64,000 nucleotides of DNA, taken from NCBI RefSeq assembly GCF_036327755.1, contig NZ_CP109596.1, forward strand, positions 3,782,001-3,846,000, in the 5' to 3' direction. Shown here in pieces: positions 43,412 through 51,001 of this stretch. The position numbers and the translations under genes were made by a program. Below the pieces are notes generated by a model that saw only the letters and a program-made list of their open reading frames with translations, was not told the DNA's origin and searched no databases. This DNA is from Nocardia sp. NBC_01503. GTDB taxonomy: Bacteria; Actinomycetota; Actinomycetes; Mycobacteriales; Mycobacteriaceae. Numbering within the stretch: the stretch's first letter is position 1; each line of letters begins with the position of its first letter.

Positions 43412-46400
43412 ATGGCGGATCCGATAGGTCCCCCGACTACCGGCACAGACCAATGGGGCCAACGAATTGTCAGTACTCCTATGCCCGACGGAACAACGCG
43501 GATTGACACCCAGCATGGTGGCAGCGACGGCGCCGGTCGCCCGTGGACCACCACGGAGTTCCAGACCAACCCCGTCACCGGGCCGCAGCCTCAACAGAAG
43601 CCCGCGAATTCCCAACCGCCACAACACATAGACCCCGGACTTGTACAGCAAAACCCGATCCTGCAGGCGATGTACAACCCTGATGGGTCACTCAAGAACG
43701 CCGGTCCCACGATCGGCGACGCGGTTGGCCTGACTCCAGAACAGCAGCAACTGGTCCCTGCTCTCGCACCGCAGCATATGGCGACCGGTACACAGGTCCA
43801 AGTCGACGTCAGCACTGAAGAAGGTCTCCTTCGGGAGGTCCGGACGATCACCGGTCCCGGCCTGGACCAGCCGATCATCATGCGGAACGAAACACTGACC
43901 GTGTCACCCGGCAATACGGTCACCTCCCACTACTCCGGCCCTGTCGGACAAGGCTTGCTGACCGGAATGGAGGTCCACCAGGAGAATCCCAACGGCTCGA
44001 TCCTGGACTTGAACCTCGGCTCGGACCATCACTTGCTGAGTTTCACGGTCGCGAACAAGAACGATAAAAGCGCCCCGCAGGCATTCGTTCAGGAATACGA
44101 CGACAAGAACAATCCCATCCCGAATCACTTCATCAGTACCGATCCACAGAACAATCGCAAGTACCAGATCACCATTACTCCCGACAGTAATGGATTTCCG
44201 ACCTCGTTCAGCGCGCCGACGTCATCCTTCATCAACGAGCCACCGAAGCCCGGATGGTTGGACCGGAAGATAAATGACCTCGGCGACAGTCTCGAGACCG
44301 GTCTACTGCATCTGAGCAATCCAGCCGCTGTTTTGAACAACGAGCAAGTACACACCGACCCCTATTTCAACGAATTCCGTGGCATCCTCACCAGCGCCCT
44401 GAAACTCGACTACCAGCTCATCCTGGCACCGTACGTCGACGTCGCACACTTCCTGACCGGACCCGTCGTGCAAGGGCTGGCGTCAATTCCCGCGGCGATC
44501 GCACCTGGTGATCCCGGCGTGCAGAGCCTGGCCGACCTCGGCCACAACTACAACGACAGCAAGCCCAGCATGTCGGACGCCGCGATCGACGCCGCCATGA
44601 TCATGCCGTGGGATCGGATCGCAGTCCCCCTGTTCAAAGGGATCAAGGGCCTGACCGAAGGTGCACATCTCACCACGGTCGGCGACGCAACCCTCCGGCA
44701 GCTGATCCAAGCCGCAGACCAGGTCCCCGGTCTGATCGGATTCGGCGACGCACTCCGCGCCGCCGCGGCACAAGACGCGCTGAACGACACCATGCGCGGA
44801 CTTAATCTCGGCGAGGACGGCATCCCCAAACCGAACTCGGCAAGTATTGCTCCAGGTGCCGGATCACCCGGCGCGGGCCTCGAACAGCGGCCCCCGGGGC
44901 TTGTGCCCAGCTCTCCGGAAGGCGTTGGCCCCCAGGCACAGTCGCCTCTCAATTCCATGCTGGCCCGACTGCTCCTGGCAGCCACGGTTGTCCTCGGTCC
45001 GGAGGCACACCTTGCTGTGCCCGCCGACTTGGCGGCGATCGTCCACTCCCTCGCACCCGACAGCGAACTGGCGAAAGTGCTCGAGCAATTGGGCGATCAT
45101 GGCCCGGCGACTCCTGGGGGAGGATTGACGGTAGACGGGCTCCCATGGGAGCCACGTGGCCCCAGAGCGCAACAAAACCGTGGTGGCAAACAACCTCCGA
45201 AACCCGGTGATGGTGGTCTCACGGACCCGCCGGCGGATCTTCCGGACTGGGCTTCTCCAGATTGGCCTCCTCCAAATTTCAAGCGTCCGCCGAGTTACCC
45301 GGACTACTTCTGGGACAACACCAACTGGGATACCAGACGTGGGCAACCCCGATGGAAGGAAGGGGCCCAATCACCTGATGGGAAACCAATCGGCGGGCAG
45401 GTTGCGGAAGACCCATGGTCGACAAAAGATATTTACTTCGATGCCAATGCACTGAGGGTCGAAGGTCAGACCAAGACCGCTCTTACTTCGCTTCCAAAAG
45501 AGGGTGCGGACGTACAAAAATACTTGGATGAAGCAAAAAAAGTCGAAGATGAGCGGGCGAGGATAAAGGGTGAGCTTGCCGAGCTGAAAGATGCTGACTT
45601 CGCCAAGCTCAATGGCAGTAAACGTCACGATGCTTTCGACCAATTGGAGCTCGCCAACCCTGGGCAAGAAGGCAAAGTTGAAGCAATTCGCGAGGCGGTA
45701 GAGAAACTCCACGGCTTGGAGGGAGGTTACCGCAAAGCCGGTGAAGACCTTGGTATGGCAGGGGCTCGAGCGGAAAGGGACGCAGAAGGCGGGCATCCAC
45801 TGTCTGAGGAAAGTGGACCGGGCGTTCTGGATTTGGTATTCGCCTCTAAGGACGGAAAACTCGTAGTCTGGGATGCCAAGGGTGGTGGTCCTCCCAATCT
45901 GGGCGACGGTGCAATGATCGACAACCCGCGAGGAGGCCCTCGGGTCCGGGCGCGGGAGGGAAGTCCTGAATATCTATCTGCGTATCTCAAAAAGCAGCTG
46001 GAGAAGGATCCTGGGCTACTAGAGAGAATTGAGCAACTTGACGCAGAGAAAGGATGGAATCTGAAGGGTGACCTGGAGCGCGCGATAAATGGCGATACGT
46101 CCGGAATCGATTACCAGGCCATCCAGACCGATAAAAACGGGAAGATCCAGTTTTGGGACTTCAAATCCAAGCCCGGTAAGGCGAATCCAGCGCATCCCGA
46201 CTATCAAGAACCTGTACCTCCGGAGAACAATCCCCATGCGGACAGTATTAGCTCATCTGGTGACAACATACTGTCCCAAACCTTGGCGGCAACGATGGCG
46301 TCGCTATCAATGTTGATTCCTCGTTCTCTTCCGATCAACTTGCCTCAAAATCGGCCGGACGGTCAGCCTGTGACTCAGTCGGCGGCATATAGTTTGCAGA

Positions 46401-46480
46401 TTGCGATTCCTGCACCGATGAGCATCGGGCAGATCGAAGCTCGAAAAGCGTTGGGCTACGGCGCCCGTTTTCTCAGATAG
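43412..46480 (+). CDS. polymorphic toxin with C-terminal PD-(D/E)xK nuclease-like domain
   Basis: A 1022-residue modular protein. The N-terminal part holds MPDGTTRID and IDPGL...MYNPDG motifs shared with the deaminase toxin, then a beta-rich region, a helical middle (about 300-500) and a Pro/Trp-rich linker (about 600-680, such as PDWASPDWPPPNFKRPP). The C-terminal part is more hydrophilic and from AT-richer DNA. VLDLVF has D807, and LVVWDAKGG has D821 and K823, the D-x(n)-D-x-K arrangement of restriction-endonuclease-fold toxins. GGAG lies six bases before the ATG; upstream in-frame starts have weaker sites. A DUF6301-type gene follows eight bases downstream. Export route unknown. Confidence 0.8.
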   Translation: MADPIGPPTTGTDQWGQRIVSTPMPDGTTRIDTQHGGSDGAGRPWTTTEFQTNPVTGPQPQQKPANSQPPQHIDPGLVQQNPILQAMYNPDGSLKNAGPTIGDAVGLTPEQQQLVPALAPQHMATGTQVQVDVSTEEGLLREVRTITGPGLDQPIIMRNETLTVSPGNTVTSHYSGPVGQGLLTGMEVHQENPNGSILDLNLGSDHHLLSFTVANKNDKSAPQAFVQEYDDKNNPIPNHFISTDPQNNRKYQITITPDSNGFPTSFSAPTSSFINEPPKPGWLDRKINDLGDSLETGLLHLSNPAAVLNNEQVHTDPYFNEFRGILTSALKLDYQLILAPYVDVAHFLTGPVVQGLASIPAAIAPGDPGVQSLADLGHNYNDSKPSMSDAAIDAAMIMPWDRIAVPLFKGIKGLTEGAHLTTVGDATLRQLIQAADQVPGLIGFGDALRAAAAQDALNDTMRGLNLGEDGIPKPNSASIAPGAGSPGAGLEQRPPGLVPSSPEGVGPQAQSPLNSMLARLLLAATVVLGPEAHLAVPADLAAIVHSLAPDSELAKVLEQLGDHGPATPGGGLTVDGLPWEPRGPRAQQNRGGKQPPKPGDGGLTDPPADLPDWASPDWPPPNFKRPPSYPDYFWDNTNWDTRRGQPRWKEGAQSPDGKPIGGQVAEDPWSTKDIYFDANALRVEGQTKTALTSLPKEGADVQKYLDEAKKVEDERARIKGELAELKDADFAKLNGSKRHDAFDQLELANPGQEGKVEAIREAVEKLHGLEGGYRKAGEDLGMAGARAERDAEGGHPLSEESGPGVLDLVFASKDGKLVVWDAKGGGPPNLGDGAMIDNPRGGPRVRAREGSPEYLSAYLKKQLEKDPGLLERIEQLDAEKGWNLKGDLERAINGDTSGIDYQAIQTDKNGKIQFWDFKSKPGKANPAHPDYQEPVPPENNPHADSISSSGDNILSQTLAATMASLSMLIPRSLPINLPQNRPDGQPVTQSAAYSLQIAIPAPMSIGQIEARKALGYGARFLR

Positions 46481-46488
46481 GCAATAGA

Positions 46489-47037
46489 ATGACGAACCGC
46501 CAGCTGTACTATCGGGCCATGCGCTCAGGTATGGACCGTGCCGAGGAGATTGTCCGCATTGCGGCACGGCTTGATTGGACATGGACGATAGCGGACATCG
46601 ACCGGTTTTCTTCGGCGACCGGCTGGGCTGTGCTACGTCGTTCGACCTATGGGGCGACCATGCAGACGGATCTGATGGTTCCACTCCCAAAGGCATCTGT
46701 ATACACCAGTGGTGACCAGCTCAAATACTTCAGTATCGCGGTGACTGACACGAATTTCGGCGAGCCGCCCAGCGATCCCGAAGGTGTTGTCGATGATTTC
46801 GCGGCGCTCGGTGTCTGGATGATGACGGAACTGGGGCGACCGGCCCGACGGACTCCCGGTGCGGAGTCTTCCATCCGATGGGATCTGCCGAATCTGGTTG
46901 TCTCCCTGTCCACGCTGGGCACGCAGGTTCGCCTGCGGTTGATCAATCCCGCGTATCAGGAGAAGGAGGACCACTACGACAGCGAGGTTCGGCCGTGGCT
47001 GGATGCGGAAGAGAAAGCGGCGGGCGAGGATCAATGA
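46489..47037 (+). CDS. DUF6301-type protein, putative immunity to the nuclease toxin
   Basis: A 182-residue soluble protein starting eight bases after the toxin stop, the usual place of an immunity gene. Blocks LDWTWTIADIDRF, IRWDLPNLVVSL and LRLINPAYQ define the family and are shared with the minus-strand paralogue at 42.5 kb. No enzymatic motif, signal peptide or membrane segment is seen. It overlaps the following gene by four bases (ATGA). Role as inhibitor of the nuclease domain is inferred from position. Confidence 0.8.
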   Translation: MTNRQLYYRAMRSGMDRAEEIVRIAARLDWTWTIADIDRFSSATGWAVLRRSTYGATMQTDLMVPLPKASVYTSGDQLKYFSIAVTDTNFGEPPSDPEGVVDDFAALGVWMMTELGRPARRTPGAESSIRWDLPNLVVSLSTLGTQVRLRLINPAYQEKEDHYDSEVRPWLDAEEKAAGEDQ

Positions 47038-47486
47038 CTGCTGCGGTGAATGATGAAGTGTGGCAGGAGTTTTCGATTGCGCTGGCGTCTTTCGTGGCGC
47101 GGCTGCCCGCGTGGAGCAACCTCGTTTTCGAAGCGGAGGGGAACCGGTTCGTCGCGTTCCTGATGTCCGATCGAGTACTGGCTTGCGAGGTGGTGTGCAA
47201 CCGGTATTTGGAACCGGACTATCGCATGACGCCGGACGATGAGGTGCGGATGCGATTGGATGGCTGGGGTGATCCCGAGCGGGGGCACAATTGGATCCGC
47301 TTCCTGGCTTGGCCTGCTCCGAGAGCCGCCTACCGGGACCTCACGGATCGCGTAGTGACCGCGCTCAGAGATGTTCTAGGCGTTGAGCAGCCTGACCGGT
47401 TGACGTTGAAAGGTTGGCCTGCCAATCCAGATAATGCGCCCGATGCCACCAAGCTCGGTGTCAAGGTCGTGCCCCCGATGAGCTGA
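47034..47486 (+). CDS. small protein coupled to the toxin-immunity pair, possibly TY-Chap-like
   Basis: A 150-residue acidic soluble protein (segments VWQEFSIALASFVARL and DGWGDPERGHNWIRFLAW). The fold pattern, one helix followed by strands and a late W-rich segment, recalls type III chaperone-like TY-Chap domains, but the match is weak. It is translationally coupled to the DUF6301-type gene, so it probably works with the toxin as a second immunity factor or a chaperone. Function is not established. Confidence 0.7.
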   Translation: MTAAVNDEVWQEFSIALASFVARLPAWSNLVFEAEGNRFVAFLMSDRVLACEVVCNRYLEPDYRMTPDDEVRMRLDGWGDPERGHNWIRFLAWPAPRAAYRDLTDRVVTALRDVLGVEQPDRLTLKGWPANPDNAPDATKLGVKVVPPMS

Positions 47487-47563
47487 ACTGATACATCGCC
47501 TGAGCGCAGCACCGCGGGACAGCCTGATGTTGCATGCGGGACGGCGCCAGGGGATCGAGTGAG

Positions 47564-48343
47564 TTACAACAGGTCCCGCTGGTTGTCGGGTATGCCGGAG
47601 CCCGCCAGGGCGGGAACGGAATCCTCGTCGCGCAGTAGGGATTTGATGCCGAGCCTGAATTGATCGAGTTTGTCGATGATGGTTCGGCCCTCGGGGGTGT
47701 GTCCCCAGATGCTGATGCCCTGGTATGTGGTTGGTTCCCAAGTGATTTCGTTCACGACGATGGGGTTCCAGCCGACCTCCCAATCGAATCCCGATGGTGC
47801 CACCGCGTAGAACGACAGCTCCTTGTCGTTGGTGTGCTGGCCGACGCGCATCTGATGCGGCTTCTTGGTGATGATCGCGACGTGGCCCAGCCCGGCGTCG
47901 CCGGTGACGAACCCGCCCCGATTCGCCATCCGCAACGGTGTGTCGCTGACGGTGGCACGGGCGAACACTTCCTGTGCCAGCCCATTCGGGCCGGGGAAGC
48001 GGACCAGTCGCTCCACACCGCGCAACGCCGCTTCTTCCGAGCTGCCCTCGACGATCGGGACCCCATGGCGGGTCACCCGCGACAAGATCTCGTCGAATGT
48101 CGCGTGATCGTCGATATGCCAACCCAGGGCTGTCACATCTTCCGCGGGCCCGCGTTGTAGCAGGAAGCGACATCGGTTGTCGTCCAGCCGAAATCGCATG
48201 ACGTCGGTGAGGGTCTCATCCAGGTGCATGCCGATCGCGTCGTGTCCGAAGCGCCGCCAGTCGGCGAACCGATTGGTTTCGATCACGATGTAGCCGATGT
48301 GTACGTTGCCGAACACCGAGTGGCCAATTGTGTTGGGTGTCAT
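47564..48343 (-). CDS. extradiol dioxygenase-like VOC protein with internal deletion
   Basis: The 259-residue product resembles BphC/HsaC type meta-cleavage dioxygenases. The N-terminal VOC domain is complete. In the catalytic half, GLGHVAIITK (first iron histidine, 154) is followed after only 35 residues by FDWEVGW (iron glutamate, 189), while these are about 120 apart in HsaC. About 85 residues with the second iron histidine are missing, in frame. The enzyme is therefore probably inactive. GGGGAGG lies about eight bases before the ATG. It starts five bases after the hydrolase remnant, as the last gene of a former operon. Confidence 0.82.
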   Translation of the reverse strand: MTPNTIGHSVFGNVHIGYIVIETNRFADWRRFGHDAIGMHLDETLTDVMRFRLDDNRCRFLLQRGPAEDVTALGWHIDDHATFDEILSRVTRHGVPIVEGSSEEAALRGVERLVRFPGPNGLAQEVFARATVSDTPLRMANRGGFVTGDAGLGHVAIITKKPHQMRVGQHTNDKELSFYAVAPSGFDWEVGWNPIVVNEITWEPTTYQGISIWGHTPEGRTIIDKLDQFRLGIKSLLRDEDSVPALAGSGIPDNQRDLL

Positions 48344-48348
48344 GACGT

Positions 48349-49101
48349 TTACCTCCCCGGCTGGGAGCGGGCCCAGGCGGCGGTAGGGGTGAGGAAGTCC
48401 CGCACGAGCTGGTTGAAGAGTTCGGCGCGTTCCCACTGCATCCAATGCCCGGTCTCCGCGGTCATCACCAGTTCGGCATTGGGCAGGATATTGAGCAGGG
48501 CTGGCCCGCCCGAGGGCTTGTTGACCTTGTCGTTCTTGCCCCACAACACCAGCGTCGGGGTCCGCAGATTTTTGAGGCCGCCGTCTCGGGTGAGGTCCGC
48601 GCGCCACAAAGTCCGCGGCGACGTGGGTCGGCGCAGGATGGGATCGGCGACGACTTCGGGGTCGATCGAGGCTTGGTAGCGCCGCTCGATGAGCTCGTCG
48701 GGAACCGAATCACCTTCGTAGACAAGGTAAGTGCGGATGAATGTGGCAAGCTTGTCGCGGCTGGGCCCGCTGCCGGTGTGGTAGTTCAGCAGGCTGTTCA
48801 TTCCGGCCGTGGGCAGGCCGCACGTGGTACCGATGCCAGCGGGGCCCATCAACACCAGCTTGCCCACCCGGTCGGGAGTGTCCAGCGCCAGCCGCAGTGC
48901 GGCCGCGCAGCCCAGGGAGTTTCCGACGAGGTGAGCGGTGTCGATGCCCAACTGATCGAGCAAGCCGCGGATCATGTCGGCGAGGTAGCGAACGGGATCG
49001 GCGTGATCGGGCTTCTTCGTGGACTGCCCGTAGCCGGGCAGGTCGGGCACGATGACCCGAAATCGCTTGGCCAGAGCGTCGATATCGCGCGAGTAATTCG
49101 A
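48349..49101 (-). pseudogene. meta-cleavage product hydrolase, 5'-truncated
   Basis: About 250 residues match the alpha/beta hydrolases that cleave C-C bonds after ring opening (BphD/HsaD/MhpC type). The family match starts abruptly at SNYSRDIDALAKRF. The preceding 50 or so residues, with the oxyanion HGxGPG motif, are absent. The catalytic triad survives: serine in VGNSLGC, aspartate in LWGKNDKVN, histidine in ETGHWMQ. Upstream codons in the same frame are antisense to the TetR remnant and not family-like. It cannot make an active enzyme without its N-terminus. Confidence 0.85.
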
Positions 49102-49557
49102 AATAAGGACGCCCTGCTCGCCGCCGTCATCGAGCGCAGCTTTCGGACGTGGCTCGATGCGTGGGAGTTCCCCGCTGACGGCTCCTCGATCGAGCGTGTC
49201 GAGATATTGGCCGCGCAGACCGCGAAGGCCGTGCTGGAATTTCCGGACTTCGTGCGGCTGGGGCTGATGTTGGCGTTGGAACGCCGCCCCGTCGAGCCGC
49301 AGGCTCGAGCTCGGTACCTGGAGGTGCGCGACGAGGCACAACGCGTGCTCGGCCAGGTGCTGCTGTCATTGAAGCCGGGGCTGAGCAAGTCGCAGGTGCA
49401 TGCATTGACGACTTACACATTGGCCGGGGCGGATGGCCTCTTCATCGCCAAGGAGATCGGCGGAGACTCCGTCGATCTGGTCGCATTGTTGACGATGCAT
49501 GCCCATTCGGTCATCGACAACGCCGATCGCATGCTCAGTGAGAGTTCGGAATCCTGA
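49102..49557 (+). pseudogene. TetR family regulator, HTH deleted
   Basis: The frame matches a TetR protein from NKDALLAAVIERSFRTWLDAW to the end (residues usually 45 onward), including the C-terminal ligand domain. The DNA-binding HTH and any start codon are missing; the frame upstream is antisense to the hydrolase remnant. The break coincides to the base with the end of the hydrolase homology, so one deletion removed the divergent promoter and both 5' ends. It presumably once controlled the meta-cleavage operon. Confidence 0.85.
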
Positions 49558-49637
49558 CCATGATTCGGTCGATAGTAGATTGGGCGTTCGTCCGGGGGAG
49601 GTCACCGGAACGGTGGCTGATCGAATGAGGTGGAGTG

Positions 49638-50003
49638 ATGAAGGGGCTGGGCGCGCTCGAGAGCCAGGTGATGGCGGTGTTGTGGGACAGTGCGGAGGCG
49701 CTGTCGGTGCATGACCTGGTGGAGCGGCTCAGCAGTGACGAGCGGGTTCCGGCGTACACCACGGTGTTGACGGTGGTGACGCATCTGTTCGAGAAGGAGT
49801 GGGTGCGGCGGGAGAAGGTGGGGCGGTCCTATCGGTATCTGCCCAGCCGGAGTCGGGCCGAGGCGACCACGGATTTGCTGCGGGAGATTCTCGATGACAG
49901 TCCCGATGCGCCCGCCGTGCTGTTGCATTTGGCGCGGACCGCCAGTGTGCGTGAGGTCGAGGCGTTGCGGCGGGGGATTTCCGGCGACGAGCGTCGCGAA
50001 TGA
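49638..50003 (+). CDS. blaI: BlaI/MecI/CopY family repressor
   Basis: A 121-residue winged-helix repressor: LGALESQVMAVLWDS, the recognition helix region VPAYTTVLTVVTHLFEKEWV and a C-terminal dimer helix. It ends four bases inside the M56 peptidase gene. In BlaI-BlaR systems the membrane peptidase triggers cleavage of the repressor. GAGG lies seven bases before the ATG. No beta-lactamase gene is nearby, so the regulated target is not obvious. Confidence 0.92.
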   Translation: MKGLGALESQVMAVLWDSAEALSVHDLVERLSSDERVPAYTTVLTVVTHLFEKEWVRREKVGRSYRYLPSRSRAEATTDLLREILDDSPDAPAVLLHLARTASVREVEALRRGISGDERRE

Positions 50004-50944
50004 TCGTTATCGCCGCGCTGGTGGCGGCCGGAATCGCACTGGGGGTGGTGGTGCCCGCGGTGCTCACCCGGGTGGATTTCGGGGCCGCGCCGGGGGTGGG
50101 GATGATGGCGTGGCTGGGGGCGATCGCCGCTGTCTTCGGATGCGGGGCGCTGGTGTTGATCGCATTGGCGTGGCCGGGGGATCCGCCGGGGGAGGAGTTC
50201 GCGGGTGGGGTGGTGCGGAGTTTGGCCGCGATCGAGCCGGTCGTCGTGACCTGGACGGCGCGGCTGATCATGCCGGTGGTGGCGATCGGCATGATCGTGC
50301 CGACCGGGCAGTTGGCGTGGATTGCCCTCGGGCACAGGGGACGTGGGGTGGCGCGGCGGCGTCGGCATAACGAGCTGGTCGAGATATTGGGGCGGGCCGA
50401 TCCGGCGGGGGCGAAGGTGGTGCGGCTCGACCATCCGATTCCCTTGGCGTACAGCGTGGCTGGGCGCGGCGGGTATGTGGTGGTGACCGACGGGCTGGCG
50501 CGCTGCCTGACCGATGCGCAGTGGCATGCGGTGCTCGCGCACGAACGCGCGCATCTGCGCGGGTTCCACCATCACATTCTCGGCGTGTGTCAGGTTCTGG
50601 CCCGGGCCTTTTGGTGGATTCCGTTGTTCGCGGCGGCCCCGGCCGCGCTGACCACGCTGGTGGAGTTGGCCGCCGATCGCACGGCCGCCGCCTCGACCGA
50701 TCCACAGGATCTGTGCGCCGCGCTGAATACCGTTGCCGCCCACGCGACCACGCCCGTGACGCCGCTGGGATTCGTCGATGAAGCGCTGGCGATGCGGCTC
50801 GAATGTCTGTCGTCCGCGCCGGAGTCCCGTTCGGCGGCACGGCGTATGGCGGCGGTCATGGCCTTCGCGACCATGCTGCTGGCGCCGATCGCGTCGGTGG
50901 TCGCGGTGGGGCTGAGTGCCGGACTGGTCTTGCTCCTGGTCTGA
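50000..50944 (+). CDS. M56 family membrane metallopeptidase
   Basis: A 314-residue membrane protein with about four hydrophobic segments. The zinc motif HERAH (histidines 181 and 185, glutamate 182) sits in LAHERAHLRGFHHH, and ELAADRTAA near residue 228 holds the third ligand. It has no C-terminal penicillin-binding sensor domain, so unlike BlaR1 it must sense another signal or rely on a partner. The start overlaps the BlaI-type gene (ATGA), so they form a coupled pair. Confidence 0.92.
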   Translation: MIVIAALVAAGIALGVVVPAVLTRVDFGAAPGVGMMAWLGAIAAVFGCGALVLIALAWPGDPPGEEFAGGVVRSLAAIEPVVVTWTARLIMPVVAIGMIVPTGQLAWIALGHRGRGVARRRRHNELVEILGRADPAGAKVVRLDHPIPLAYSVAGRGGYVVVTDGLARCLTDAQWHAVLAHERAHLRGFHHHILGVCQVLARAFWWIPLFAAAPAALTTLVELAADRTAAASTDPQDLCAALNTVAAHATTPVTPLGFVDEALAMRLECLSSAPESRSAARRMAAVMAFATMLLAPIASVVAVGLSAGLVLLLV

Positions 50945-50956
50945 GAATCGCGAAAA

Positions 50957-50971
50957 ACTATGCTTCATAGT
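50957..50971. promoter_or_regulatory. palindrome ACTATG-CTT-CATAGT
   Basis: A perfect inverted repeat with six-base arms in an AT-rich patch, 30 bases before the next gene. A TTGACG hexamer follows at 50975. It could be an operator, for example for the BlaI-type repressor, although BlaI sites usually read TACA/TGTA. Confidence 0.4.
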
Positions 50972-51001
50972 ATTTTGACGGTAGGGTGCGCTTGATCTGA
51001 A

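Noticed and set aside
45440..46480. Frameshift or separate gene at the AT-rich end of the nuclease toxin
   Set aside because: The frame is continuous from the linker into the tip; only base composition changes, as expected for a swapped module.
49102..49341. N-terminal extension of the hydrolase frame
   Set aside because: Those codons are antisense to the TetR remnant and not related to hydrolases, so the frame there is not a real N-terminus.
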